Below, one piece after another: positions 1 through 8,493 of a stretch of 64,000 nucleotides of DNA. The translations under genes and the position numbers were made by a program. The stretch is taken from NCBI RefSeq assembly GCF_004114375.1, contig NZ_CP034691.1, forward strand, positions 53,217 through 117,216, given 5' to 3'. Below the pieces are notes generated by a model. It ran no database searches and was not told the origin of the DNA. It worked only from the letters and a program-made list of their open reading frames with translations. This stretch comes from Halorubrum sp. BOL3-1. GTDB taxonomy: Archaea > Halobacteriota > Halobacteria > Halobacteriales > Haloferacaceae. The first letter of the stretch is position 1. Each line of letters begins with the position of its first letter.

Positions 1-480
1 AGCCGCGTCATTCAGCACGATCTGACAGGGAAACTCGACGGTCACAGCTGGACCGTCGAGTTTCCCGTCTACATCGACTGTACGTACCTGAACGGGAAGT
101 ATGACGAGAACGGGGTGGCGCGTCACGGCTACGCCGCTGACGCGCCGTTCATCGACTCACCACGCGACGCTCGATACCACTACAGCAAGCGGTTCGGTAT
201 CGAATCAAGCTATCGATTGTTTGAGCAAGCGATAGCGACAACGACAACACGAGATCCAACGGTACGACTGCTGTACGTGGTGGTGAGTCTCCTCTTACAG
301 AACATCTGGCGGTACCTTCACTACGAGTATGTGGCGACGCCCCGCCGAGGCGGGCGTCGCCTCTGGTGGTGGCCGTACAAGGAGTTCGTCAATATGGTTC
401 GACGAGCTGCGTGGACGGCCCTCGCGGTGCGTCGGGCCGTCCCCGCGAATCGGCCACCTGACGACCGATTCTACCGCTAA
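1..480 (+). CDS. ISH3-family transposase, C-terminal part (cut by window edge)
   Basis: The frame is open from base 1 and ends at the stop at 478-480. It matches the last 159 residues of the two complete 388-residue transposases at 4176-5342 and 59636-60802 almost residue for residue. This part contains the end of the DDE-type catalytic fold and the Trp- and Arg-rich C-terminus. The N-terminal 60% lies before the window. It is probably an intact copy. The family is assigned from length, terminal repeats and the 5-bp target duplication of the third copy. Confidence 0.85.
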   Translation, partial: SRVIQHDLTGKLDGHSWTVEFPVYIDCTYLNGKYDENGVARHGYAADAPFIDSPRDARYHYSKRFGIESSYRLFEQAIATTTTRDPTVRLLYVVVSLLLQNIWRYLHYEYVATPRRGGRRLWWWPYKEFVNMVRRAAWTALAVRRAVPANRPPDDRFYR

Positions 481-664
481 CCACCGACCGAGCAAGCCAG
501 CAGAGTGAGTGGCGACGCTGTCGCGTCGGCGGCTGATCGCCGCCGACAGCGACAGCTCTCCGTCGATCCACCGTAATCCTCTCGTCAAGAGCCTCAGTAC
601 AACCGCTTCGACACAGAACTCAGGCCGCAGAAACAGCTAGCCGAGGATGCTTTGTGAGGTACTG
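1..664 (+). mobile_element. ISH3-family IS, copy 1 (right part only)
   Basis: The element ends at 664 with GCTTTGTGAGGTACTG, the inverse of the left end CAGTACCTCACAAAGC in the other two copies. The 184 bp after the transposase stop match the corresponding end of copies 2 and 3. Orientation is opposite to copy 2, so 665-3990 is flanked by inverted ISH3 copies. The flank after the end is ATATT. It does not match either flank of copy 2 as expected for a simple inversion between them. Confidence 0.88.
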
Positions 665-1080
665 ATATTCCGTTTGTCAGCAGCTGACCCGGTGTTTTCA
701 GTCAACCGTACTTGCCGAAGTCCTGAGGCCATTCTGACTACCTAAGTTCTAATTACTCAGTAGTTATTTAAATTCCCATAAACCTCATCTCAGTAGTGGA
801 ACCGTCCACAACGAAGCTAGATTTCGAAATAACTGTTTTCTGTGGGCCTACGACGCTACTGAGTCGGGGGACTTCTCGCGGGATGGGGTATCACACAAAA
901 AGGAACCATCTTTTCGTAGCTCCATAAGAACCACTACCTTCTCGACACATTTTGAGATCAGTGGGGCTGTAATAAAAAGAACCGATATTAGAACTGATAT
1001 ATAGGTCGGAATGTATACCTCAGAGAGAAACTGTTGTACTGATATGAGTGGCAGTCAGGTCGTCTGCGCCGGAGTAAACG
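665..1080. other. Intergenic, no gene seen
   Basis: About 415 bp between the IS end and the pilin gene. I see no coding frame. The last 100 bp are AT-rich, with a TATATA-like stretch near 997-1003 that could serve the pilin promoter. Confidence 0.5.
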
Positions 1081-1824
1081 ATGGACGGTAGCCGTGACCG
1101 CGGCGTCACGACCGTTGTCGCCACGATTCTCATGGTCGCCATCGTGGTGATAATTGCTGCGACCATCGGCGTCGTTGTCCTTGACTTCGAGAGCGAACTC
1201 CCAGAGCCGCAAGAGTTGCGCGGGTTCGGGGATGCCGAGGTGACTCTCGGGCCCGAACACCGAGCATGGGGCGGGTGGAATTCATTGAACCAGAACCCCC
1301 CACGCGGTGATATTGATGTCATCAGGCTACCTTATATCGCGGGCTCAACTTTCCAAGGCGACGAGATTGGTTCGATACTGATTCGCTGGGAGGGCAGTGA
1401 CGGCGAGGGCGGCCAAGTTCGGTTCCTGAATCCGAACCGCTTCAATGCTGACTCCAATCAGAAGTTCCACAACGATGATGTCGGGGAATTCTGTACCGGC
1501 AATTTTGGCGTCGGTGAGACGCTGACGATCCGGATGGCCCACAACCGGTATCAGGCAGGGGGAACCGGCACCGATGTGTCAGATATTGGTGAGCAATATG
1601 TTGAGTCAAATCAGAACGATATCGCTCGCGGTGGTGACGAGCCGTTCTTCCGGGTCGAGAACAGATATCCGGTCGATTTTACCGGTGACCGCCCGATGGA
1701 ACCGGGCGACAAGGTCGAGATACTGTTTATCGGCGTCAACGACGAACAGCCTATCGCCAGAACGAGCGCGGTCGCGACTGCGGCGACCGGCGAACCTACG
1801 GAACGAGACAAGCCGAGGTGCTGA
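1081..1824 (+). CDS. Archaeal type IV pilin-like protein
   Basis: A 247-residue protein that begins with a short charged leader (MDGSRDRG) followed by the hydrophobic segment VTTVVATILMVAIVVIIAAT. This is the class III signal and N-terminal domain of haloarchaeal pilins (PilA type), which are processed by the prepilin peptidase PibD just before the hydrophobic stretch. The rest is an acidic, secreted, probably beta-rich domain with only two cysteines. It would be exported and either assemble into a pilus or remain membrane-anchored. No pilus assembly ATPase (pilB) or membrane platform gene (pilC) is adjacent, so assembly would depend on genes elsewhere. The start is set by the position of the signal. 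The exact substrate or adhesion role cannot be read from sequence. Confidence 0.85.
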   Translation: MDGSRDRGVTTVVATILMVAIVVIIAATIGVVVLDFESELPEPQELRGFGDAEVTLGPEHRAWGGWNSLNQNPPRGDIDVIRLPYIAGSTFQGDEIGSILIRWEGSDGEGGQVRFLNPNRFNADSNQKFHNDDVGEFCTGNFGVGETLTIRMAHNRYQAGGTGTDVSDIGEQYVESNQNDIARGGDEPFFRVENRYPVDFTGDRPMEPGDKVEILFIGVNDEQPIARTSAVATAATGEPTERDKPRC

Positions 1825-1889
1825 GGGCCGTCGACCGTCGCGGGCTCAAGATCAGATCCACATCAAGAAGGTTGGACCCACTCGCGTGG

Positions 1890-2480
1890 CTACTGGATGT
1901 CGTTTGCGAGGACAGCGCCGAGCGAGTCGTCCTCAACTTCACCGACGGCGATCGCTGAGACTGCGGTACCACCCTCAAGTTCGATATCTGGAAGCGACAG
2001 TGCGACATCGTCGCTCTCGGCAACTACAACCTCAAGATCGTAGCTTCCAGCGTCGACAGGAGCGTACTCGCTCGCGCTACGGAAACCAACGTCTTCGCAC
2101 AGCGTCGGCCCGCCGTCGGCGACTCGTACGTCTACTGCTGGGGCGTCCGGTGAGGTGTGAATAAACCGAACGTGTGTCTGATCTGTTGCCACGTCGCCCG
2201 GAATGTCATCGAATACTGTACACTCGATATCATCTAGAAGTCCGGTTGCCAGCGCCGAATATGCGGTATCCGGTTCGGGTTCGAGCGCCAAATCGAGGAC
2301 CGTATCCTCATCACCATGTGGTGTGACGACAATCTCGTGGCTTTCGGCCGATACTTCTGCGTAATCGCTGATTTGCTCGAAGGGCACATCTTCGAAGGCA
2401 ACGTCACCGTCGACGTGGATATCGACGTTCGGTGCGTCAGGACAACAATGGCCGACACGGATGGATGCGGTTTCTGCCAT
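1890..2480 (-). CDS. DUF4397 domain protein
   Basis: A 196-residue acidic protein with two copies of the DUF4397 motif: VRVGHCCPDAPNVDIHVDG-type at about residues 8-25 and VRFIHTSPDAPAVDVRV at about 102-118, each followed by an F-x-x-x-S-x-Y segment. DUF4397 domains are beta-sandwich modules common in secreted or surface haloarchaeal proteins; their ligand is unknown. No signal peptide or lipobox is visible here, so this copy may be cytosolic. It is convergent with the pilin gene. An AT-rich stretch (2484-2525) precedes the start and probably holds the promoter. Confidence 0.85.
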   Translation of the reverse strand: MAETASIRVGHCCPDAPNVDIHVDGDVAFEDVPFEQISDYAEVSAESHEIVVTPHGDEDTVLDLALEPEPDTAYSALATGLLDDIECTVFDDIPGDVATDQTHVRFIHTSPDAPAVDVRVADGGPTLCEDVGFRSASEYAPVDAGSYDLEVVVAESDDVALSLPDIELEGGTAVSAIAVGEVEDDSLGAVLANDIQ

Positions 2481-2595
2481 TACAATTTATTGAAAGATAT
2501 TTGAAAACTTAAATTTATATATTTCTACAATGTACGTGTATATACCGATATGAGAGGTACAGTGCCTGCCGGTGAGACGCCGTTTTGTTACACCA

Positions 2596-3651
2596 TCATT
2601 TAGGCGGGAGCAGCAAGGAGACAGTGTTTCCGACCGGTTCTCGTGGTTCGAACATTACCTCGCCGCCAAGTGACTCAATACACCATTTTATTACGAACAG
2701 ACCTGTTCCAGACCCGTGAGACGTACTCGTTGTGGCAGTGGGCGAAGACAGAGCGGCAACCTCTTCAGGAGGGATCTGTGGGTTCGTATCTTTAATACAG
2801 ATTTCTACCCGACCGGTGTTCGGCGACGGACCGATATCTACATCGACTACAGGATTTTCCTCGTCGTTATGAACGATTGCATTCTTAATGGCGTGTGTGA
2901 CCGCATGATCGAACGCGCTGTTCACGGCTACACTCATGCGACTTCTCTCGTTGACCCGGATGTCTACGTCCGGATATTCAATGGCGATCTGGTCTACGAC
3001 ATCTCTTATTGCGCTCTTAGCGGAGCAGCGAACGACATCCGGCTGTGAGTCTATCGCCGCCTGTTCGATCTGTTTTACCGATGTCGCGATACCGCCGAGC
3101 TTCTCGCCTCTCGCGAGGATGGTCGACAGTATCTCCTCACACGCCTCGTCTTCTGAGCGGTCCATCGCCTGCTCCACGCAACCGGTGATGATCGCCGCCT
3201 CGTTCCGCAGATTATGTCGGAGGATCCGCCAGAACAGTTCGGCCTTATGACGCGTCTCGTAGTGGCGCGTAATGTCTCGCATCTCGACGTAGACGCGACG
3301 GTCCGCAGCCGAACGTTCTTGGGAGGCGAACATCTGAATCCAGACGAGCTCGCCGTCCTCTCGCTTCACACGCCACATAAACTGCTGTGGATCCCCGTTG
3401 GCCGCTGCGGCCAATCGGTCGTAAAACACGTTCTCGGCATGTGGGTAGGTGTTTGCGGTGTACTCGGCCACCGAGAGCTCCTGCAGTCGAGTACGAGGGT
3501 ATCCCAGTATCTCACTCACCCGTTCGTTTGCGTCGAGGATCGCCCCTGAGGCGGAATCATAAACCGCAATTCCGGTGTGGAGCCTGTTGAGTACCGGTGG
3601 AAGTGTAGAGCCCTCTGAAGGTAACATGCGACTACTGCTTCCCCGTAACAC
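2596..3651 (-). CDS. PAS-domain sensor histidine kinase
   Basis: A 351-residue soluble kinase. Residues about 20-130 form a PAS domain (GIAVYDSASGAILDANERV and later YVEMRDITRH). The phosphoacceptor His is about residue 146, in LRHNLRNE, the H-box form usual in haloarchaea. The ATPase domain has an N-box (HAIKNAIVHND, about 248-258) and a G-box (GSGTGLFVIKW, about 318-328). No membrane segment is present, so it should sense a cytosolic or diffusible signal. No receiver domain or response regulator gene lies next to it, so it is an orphan here. A start at the internal Met10 is also possible. The signal is unknown. Confidence 0.9.
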   Translation of the reverse strand: MLRGSSSRMLPSEGSTLPPVLNRLHTGIAVYDSASGAILDANERVSEILGYPRTRLQELSVAEYTANTYPHAENVFYDRLAAAANGDPQQFMWRVKREDGELVWIQMFASQERSAADRRVYVEMRDITRHYETRHKAELFWRILRHNLRNEAAIITGCVEQAMDRSEDEACEEILSTILARGEKLGGIATSVKQIEQAAIDSQPDVVRCSAKSAIRDVVDQIAIEYPDVDIRVNERSRMSVAVNSAFDHAVTHAIKNAIVHNDEENPVVDVDIGPSPNTGRVEICIKDTNPQIPPEEVAALSSPTATTSTSHGSGTGLFVIKWCIESLGGEVMFEPREPVGNTVSLLLPPK

Positions 3652-3990
3652 GGGATTGACTCTTGCTATGAGTGATACATAGAACTATGTACGGTGCCAA
3701 AACCTGCTGTACGTACAGGCACCGATGACGGCCGCTACGCATGGCGGTGTCGGGTGGGCGTTGTGTGTCGGTGAATCGAGAGAATTATATCGCTCCTTCG
3801 CCCCCGCCGAGCGAAAACCAGCCTGCGAGCAGAAGCTGTTTCTCAGGATGCTGTTGATACTGTAGGAGTCGGACGAGGAAACGGGCACGACAAGAAACGG
3901 GTCTGGCCGACGTATCGAGGTCGATAGCTACCGAGACCGTCGAATATATACTGCTCCAGTTGCGTCGGTACCAATCCATCGACCTATTAT
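3652..3990. other. Intergenic, no convincing gene
   Basis: About 340 bp between the kinase start and ISH3 copy 2. Short open frames exist on the minus strand (for example 3785-3979), but I recognise none and their composition is not typical of the neighbours. Confidence 0.4.
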
Positions 3991-5389
3991 CAGTACCTCA
4001 CAAAGCATCCTCGGCTAGCTGTTTCTGCGGCCTGAGTTCTGTGTCGAAGCGGTTGTACTGACGGTCTTGACGAGAGAATTATGGACGGATCGACGGGGAG
4101 CTGTCGCTGTCGGCGGCGGTCAGCCGCCGACGCGACAGCGTCGCCACTCACTCTGCTGGCTTGCTCGGTCGGTGGTTAGCGGTGGAATCGGTCGTCAGGT
4201 GGCCGATTTGCGGGGACGGCCCGACGCACCGCGAGGGCCGTCCACGCAGCTCGTCGAACCATATTAACGAACTCCTTGTACGGCCACCACCAGAGGCGAC
4301 GCCCGCCTCGGCGGGGCGTCGCCACATATTCGTAGTGAAGGTACCGCCAGACGTTCTGTAAGAGGAGACTCACCACGACGTACAACAGCCGTACCGTTGG
4401 ATCTCGTGTTGTCGTTATCGCTATCGCTTGCTCGAACAAGCGATAGCTTGATTCGATACCGAACCGCTTGCTGTAGTGGTATCGAGCGTCGCGTGGTGAG
4501 TGAATAAACGGCGCGTCAGCGGCATAGCCGTGACGCGCCACGCCGTTCTCGTCGTACTTCCCGTTTAGGTACGTACAGTCGATGTAGACGGGAAACTCGA
4601 CGGTCCAGCTGTGACCGTCGAGTTTCCCCGTCAGATCATGCTGAATGACGCGACTCCACCCTTCCGAGAGCTCTTGCTGAATCGTCTCTCCCCACCGGAT
4701 GATCGGGATCACGTACGCGTAATTGTGCGCCTGAAGCAGCGTGAGACACTTGCTGTCGTAGAATCCGCGATCAAGGTAGACGGCCTTGACCTCGGTGTCA
4801 AGGCCGTCGAGGACACCGAAGAACTCAGCGAGGACACTGCTGGCGGTATCGCCGTCTTTGAGACGGCGTACCGCCAGCGTGTAGCGTTTGTTCTTCACAC
4901 GCGCGTAGAGTGTGGCGTAGGCATGGAACGCAGTGGTTCCACGCTTCGCTACCGAGTGATAGAGGCCGTCTGTGTCGTCTTCGTCACCGTAGTAGGGCCG
5001 CAGGTGGAGGTCCGCGCAGACCTCCACCTGCTCGGGGAGCAGTTCATCGAGATCCTTCCGGAGGAGCGTGTTAGCGACTCGTTCGAGCCGATCCGGCTCG
5101 AGCTTCGTCCGGAGATGGTAGAGAACCGTGTTCGCAGCGGGTGCGTTCTGGCTCGACGCACAGAGTGTAGAGACAGAGGTCCCGTCGGCGCACGCGCCGA
5201 CGAGGACCTCATAGATGTCCTCAGCAGTGATTTCAGCGTTATTGGCTAAGGAAAGCGAAACTTCCTCGTCAAGGCGGTTGACGAGAAAGTTAAGAAGCTG
5301 GTCCTCGTGAATCTCACCGTCTGCTTGCTGGGTCGTAGACACACCTTCAGCAAGCAGACGTTCTAACTAAGCGGCTTTGTGAAGTACTG
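3991..5389 (-). mobile_element. ISH3-family IS, copy 2 (complete, 1399 bp)
   Basis: Terminal inverted repeats CAGTACCTCACAAAGC (3991-4006) and GCTTTGTGAAGTACTG (5374-5389) differ at one position. The single intact transposase gene is on the minus strand. The flanking pentamers ATTAT (left) and AGTCT (right) differ, so no target duplication survives. This implies rearrangement or deletion at this copy, in line with loss of the 5' part of queC at its right side. Confidence 0.92.
4176..5342 (-). CDS. ISH3-family transposase
   Basis: A 388-residue DDE-type transposase, full length and nearly identical to the copy at 59636-60802. A helical N-terminal region is followed by the catalytic domain. 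Likely catalytic acidic residues lie in CADLHLRPYYGDEDD (about residue 110) and KAVYLDRGFYDSK (about 200), with a distal Glu near SKRFGIESSY. Proteins of this type cut at the IS ends and make 5-bp target duplications, as seen at copy 3. It may also act on the short MITEs at 6636-6982 and 29832-30178, which have the same ends. Confidence 0.9.
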   Translation of the reverse strand: MSTTQQADGEIHEDQLLNFLVNRLDEEVSLSLANNAEITAEDIYEVLVGACADGTSVSTLCASSQNAPAANTVLYHLRTKLEPDRLERVANTLLRKDLDELLPEQVEVCADLHLRPYYGDEDDTDGLYHSVAKRGTTAFHAYATLYARVKNKRYTLAVRRLKDGDTASSVLAEFFGVLDGLDTEVKAVYLDRGFYDSKCLTLLQAHNYAYVIPIIRWGETIQQELSEGWSRVIQHDLTGKLDGHSWTVEFPVYIDCTYLNGKYDENGVARHGYAADAPFIHSPRDARYHYSKRFGIESSYRLFEQAIAITTTRDPTVRLLYVVVSLLLQNVWRYLHYEYVATPRRGGRRLWWWPYKEFVNMVRRAAWTALAVRRAVPANRPPDDRFHR

Positions 5390-5854
5390 AGTCTGACGGA
5401 CGAAGAGATGGACGTGGCTGACGCAGATTTAGAGAGCGACGAGATCCCGACATCATATGTCCCCTTCCGTAACGCGAACCTGTTGTCGATGGCGACATCG
5501 TACGCAGAAGCGACTGACTCGGAGGCGCTGTTTATTGGGGCACACTCCGAGGACTTCTCTGGGTATCCGGACTGTCGGCCGGCCTTCTTCGATGCCTTTC
5601 AGCAGGTGATCGACGTCGGAACGAAACCAGAGACGGAGATCGAACTGAAAACACCGTTCGTTGAGTGGTCGAAAACAGAGATCGCTGAGCGTGGGTTGGA
5701 GCTCGGCGTCCCGTACGAGATAACGTGGTCGTGTTATCGCGACGAGGAGCCAGCTTGCGGGACGTGTGATGCGTGTGCGTTCCGGCTTGAGGCGTTCCGG
5801 AACGCTGGGTCAAGTGATCCGATCGCGTACGCCAAGCGGCCTGAGTTCTCGTAA
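5390..5854 (+). pseudogene. queC: queC 3' fragment (7-cyano-7-deazaguanine synthase)
   Basis: The frame is open from the IS boundary and covers about the last 155 residues of QueC. It reads SLTDEE, then the typical PTSYVPFRNANLLS segment, GAHSEDFSGYPDCRP, and the C-terminal zinc site WSCY plus CGTCDAC. The N-terminal PP-loop (SGGxDS), which activates ATP, is missing. The intact enzyme makes preQ0 for archaeosine in tRNA. The fragment therefore cannot be functional on its own. The break coincides with the right end of ISH3 copy 2 (5389), so insertion followed by deletion is the likely cause. Confidence 0.88.
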
Positions 5855-5935
5855 TATCACACACCGTTAGAGGGTATTCGGTTACAGGGTCATGGTTGCA
5901 ACACGCTGAAGAGATGCCTCTACGAAGCTACGGCT

Positions 5936-6118
5936 ATGCCAAAGGTCAGCGTCGAGATTCCACAAGAATTGCTCGATGACCTCGACGAGCACGTGGGTGA
6001 CGACGGGAAGTTCGTTAACCGGAGTGATGCAGTCCGGGCATCAATCAGGAAAACGCTCGACATGCTTGATGAGATTGATAAGCGGCATGGACGAGTTGAC
6101 TCGGAGGAGACCAATTGA
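5936..6118 (+). CDS. Ribbon-helix-helix (CopG/NikR-type) small DNA-binding protein
   Basis: A 60-residue protein with the ribbon-helix-helix pattern: a beta strand (PKVSVEIP), then helix 1 (QELLDDLDEHVG) and helix 2 after the turn (VNRSDAVRASIRKTLDML). Such proteins dimerise and bind DNA through the strands; many repress their own promoter or a partner gene. There is no toxin-like partner beside it. The stop is only 5 bp before repeat site A (6124-6164). Confidence 0.8.
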   Translation: MPKVSVEIPQELLDDLDEHVGDDGKFVNRSDAVRASIRKTLDMLDEIDKRHGRVDSEETN

Positions 6119-6123
6119 ACTCT

Positions 6124-6164
6124 TTAACCAACAATTGAGGCGAACAAAATTCTGCGTTGGTTAA
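6124..6164. repeat. Site A of the TTAACCAAC inverted-repeat family
   Basis: TTAACCAAC (6124-6132) and GTTGGTTAA (6156-6164) with a 23-bp spacer. Four other sites with identical arms and 23- or 24-bp spacers lie at 18632, 23333, 36708 and 50803. Spacer sequences are unrelated. Confidence 0.9.
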
Positions 6165-6557
6165 GCTGACAGGGGGGAGAGCTGCGGGTATAGACGGCTT
6201 GCTACAAATAATTTGGTCTGTTGAATCCGCAGAAGACGTCGGGATCGGGTCATAATAGGGTCGATTCAGTAGCGTCTTCGAGGGAGTCCCGAGAAGTGAT
6301 CTCAGCAGACAAGTATAAAGATAGATCGACCCACTACAGCCGCAGTAAAGATCGACATAATCGCTCCTTCAGCTATCGCGATCCCCGTGCCGTCATCGGA
6401 TTCAACAAAGCAGACAACACCGATACGTTGGCTGGGCTCTGTGGATGGATAATATTCATTTGTGGAGGCTGGGAGGCCGATCATAGGGGAATAGGACCTG
6501 TAGTTTGCCTTCAGCTTGTACCAAATAGTAATAATCCTGTCCCGTGTTTATGCCAAT
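6165..6557. other. Intergenic, no clear gene
   Basis: About 390 bp. A 60-codon frame on the minus strand (6302-6484) has a hydrophobic C-terminus but no recognisable start signal or family, so I do not call it. Confidence 0.35.
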
Positions 6558-6663
6558 ATGCAGTTCTTCACCGCAGACGATGTTCTTTCTCATAGCACGG
6601 CAGCCTCGCCGGATGAGCCAGTGACGGTCGATATTCAGTACCTCACAAAGTACTTTGAGTGAT

Positions 6664-6954
6664 ATTACCGTAATTTATCCGTTTCATACGGTAGCCGCTG
6701 CTGTCCTGCGATTTGATGTGGTTATTCAGCAAGTTGGTCAGCTAAAATCTGTGCCAGTTCAGCTTCATCTCGGCTGAGTGCGATCGCCGACGCGGTGCCG
6801 ACCGCGTCGGCTGCACTGTCACATTCATACTCAGTCATCACAGCGAGAACCTGCTGAAACACCTCGTCAGAAACCGTAATCGTCTGGTATCCTTCTGGCG
6901 GCATAGCTCCTCATTGATCTCAATTACAGTAAAAATTCCCGAAATTACCGTAAT
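6664..6954. promoter_or_regulatory. Palindromic ATTACSGTAAT boxes inside the MITE
   Basis: Three near-identical palindromes: ATTACCGTAAT at 6664-6674 and 6944-6954, and ATTACAGTAAA at 6923-6933. Two lie just upstream of the small gene start (6904), the third beyond its stop near the other end. Placement suggests operators for autoregulation by the encoded protein, or subterminal sites used in mobility. The second MITE copy has the same three boxes. Confidence 0.55.
6722..6904 (-). CDS. 60-residue MITE-borne protein, RHH/antitoxin-like
   Basis: Begins MPPEGYQTITVSDEVFQQVL and continues through a helical acidic stretch ending ADQLAE. The pattern of a short strand (YQTITVS) followed by two helices separated near CDSAADAV resembles ribbon-helix-helix or VapB-like antitoxins, but I cannot name the family. 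A purine-rich ribosome-binding sequence (GAGGAG) lies 4 bp before the start. The protein is identical in the second MITE copy. Conservation of the frame inside a short mobile element argues that it is a real gene. No toxin partner is encoded in the element. Confidence 0.65.
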   Translation of the reverse strand: MPPEGYQTITVSDEVFQQVLAVMTEYECDSAADAVGTASAIALSRDEAELAQILADQLAE

Positions 6955-7751
6955 ATCAGCGAACTAGCTTTGTGAGGTACTGATATTGATGATTCGATTC
7001 AGACGGCACTAGAGATTATGTTGGAGAACGATTTTGACCAGTTGCCGGTAGAGAGTGAGTACGGGATCGAGGGGGTTGTGACGTACAAGTCGGTGGCACG
7101 GTACATGAAGTCGATGGAGGATGCGAGTGTCGAGGAGACACCGGTGGAGATTGCGTTAAATGCGTCGCCAAGGTTCGTAGATCCGGAGCACGATATCTTC
7201 GAGTTGTTCGAGACGTTCGCCGAGGATGATTACGTCCTGATTGGCAATACAGATAAGCTCCAAGGGATATTGACCCGATATGACATTTTGTATTTCCTCG
7301 AAGTACAAGTTGATCCATTCCTGAAGATTGGCGAGATAGAGGAGAGTCTGCGGCATATTTTCCGGGAGTCGACTGATAACTTAGAGCAGTGTTTTGAGAA
7401 CGCATTTGCTGAGCGCGCCGAGCACGACGACCGGTATGACCCGCCAGAGCGCTTGGAAGATTTCTCATTTGACCAGTACCGCCGGTTTATGATGAAGAAT
7501 CTTGATCAGATGCCGCCCCGCTTAGCTGAGGAACGCTCGATGGTTGAAGAGTTGCTTGAAGATATTCGAGATACTCGGAATGCGCTTTTTCACTTTCGTG
7601 CGGAAGCTGATGAAGTTGACCGGGACCAATTAGATATCGCGCATTCATACTTCACCCGTATCGCCAATACGGTGTAGTGTTCTGTCGGGGAATGGACGAA
7701 CGCAGATTTGGTCTGTGGTTGTATCCCAGACTGGCACAAAGTTAATGCGTT

Positions 7752-8132
7752 ATGAGAATATATTTCGATTTGAAAATGCATAACGGGCATTTCACGTCGG
7801 CAAGGGCGAGTATTGATCACGGCGATGCCAGTGTCCTATTCCCCGTTAAGGATCTTGACGCGAAGGTGCTCCAGCACCGGGATGCCGAGCTTGCGCTCAA
7901 CGACGTTGACAGTACAGATGTTCTCGTCGTAGTGCCAACAAGCATGGCAAGCAGTTACTTCCTTACCGAGCATGCCCTCACTGCGATCCCTGTCGCGGAA
8001 CTCTCAGCCGAGGTGCGGTCGCAACTTGGAGATGCGCTTGCTGCGCCGATCGAAACGTTCGAACTGGTCCAGATCGGCAAGTGGACCGCCGATAGCCCCA
8101 ATCACTCACTCGCCGAATACGGGGGCGCGTGA
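7752..8132 (+). CDS. Hypothetical protein, 126 residues
   Basis: An acidic haloarchaeal-type protein with alternating strands and helices (MRIYFDLKMHNGHF, then DVLVVVPTSMAS and PVAELSAEVRSQLGDAL). No motif that I recognise. It reads in the same direction as the following gene, with about 50 bp between. No function is proposed. Confidence 0.7.
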   Translation: MRIYFDLKMHNGHFTSARASIDHGDASVLFPVKDLDAKVLQHRDAELALNDVDSTDVLVVVPTSMASSYFLTEHALTAIPVAELSAEVRSQLGDALAAPIETFELVQIGKWTADSPNHSLAEYGGA

Positions 8133-8181
8133 CGGTCAGTAACGCCAATCAAATGATAGTGAACAGGAAGACGGCATAACG

Positions 8182-8451
8182 ATGACTGAAACCCTTGCCG
8201 ATGAGTATCCAGAGGCTGCCCCGTACATCCAGCAGGCCGTCGATAAGCACGGTGAAAACTGGGTTCTAGAACACTACTACGAGGAACTCTATCCGCTCGC
8301 CCGGCTGATGGCGATGCCCGAGAAGGATGAACTGCCGTTCTACGACGAGGACGAACACAACACGATGGCTGAAGACGAACGCGTGGAGATGTACGAGGCA
8401 TGGTCGGAGTACCGAGAGAATCTCCGAACGGGAACAAAACCCGGTGAGTGA
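8182..8451 (+). CDS. Hypothetical acidic protein, 89 residues
   Basis: Highly acidic and probably all-helical, rich in Tyr and Trp (YEELYPLARLMAMPEKDELP, VEMYEAWSEYRENL). The stop is 42 bp before the ADP-ribosylglycohydrolase start, so the two may be co-transcribed. Family not recognised. Confidence 0.68.
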   Translation: MTETLADEYPEAAPYIQQAVDKHGENWVLEHYYEELYPLARLMAMPEKDELPFYDEDEHNTMAEDERVEMYEAWSEYRENLRTGTKPGE

Positions 8452-8493
8452 CTGTGACCTTACATTTTTTTCGGCGGTCGTCGTTGATGGAGT

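Larger units (their letters stand above)
6636..6982 (-). mobile_element. 347-bp MITE with ISH3-type ends and one small gene, copy 1
   Basis: Ends are CAGTACCTCACAAAG (6636) and CTTTGTGAGGTACTG (to 6982), the same terminal repeats as the ISH3-family IS here. It is flanked by a perfect 5-bp target duplication ATATT (6631-6635 and 6983-6987). By eye it is identical over its whole length to the copy at 29832-30178 in inverted orientation. It has no transposase and must be moved in trans, most simply by the ISH3 transposases in this window. Confidence 0.93.
6558..7677 (+). pseudogene. CBS-domain protein gene split by a MITE
   Basis: The 5' part runs from ATG 6558 to 6635 (MQFFTADDVLSHSTAASPDE...). 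The rest runs from 6988 to the stop at 7677. Removing the 347-bp MITE and one 5-bp target duplicate (ATATT) restores one open frame of 255 residues. It begins with a CBS motif that crosses the junction (VTVDI|DDSIQTALEIM), followed by a second CBS (VDPEHDIFELFETFAEDDYVLI) and a C-terminal acidic helical region. Tandem CBS domains bind adenine nucleotides and regulate partners. The downstream part could still be made from ATG 7018, but it would lack the first strand and helix of CBS1. Confidence 0.9.

Noticed and set aside
1..5389. Composite transposon formed by inverted ISH3 copies 1 and 2
   Set aside because: Outer flanks cannot be compared (copy 1 is cut by the window) and copy 2 has no target duplication, so joint movement cannot be supported.
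6221..6595. 124-codon frame on the plus strand
   Set aside because: Overlaps the true start region of the CBS gene, has no family and no haloarchaeal composition.
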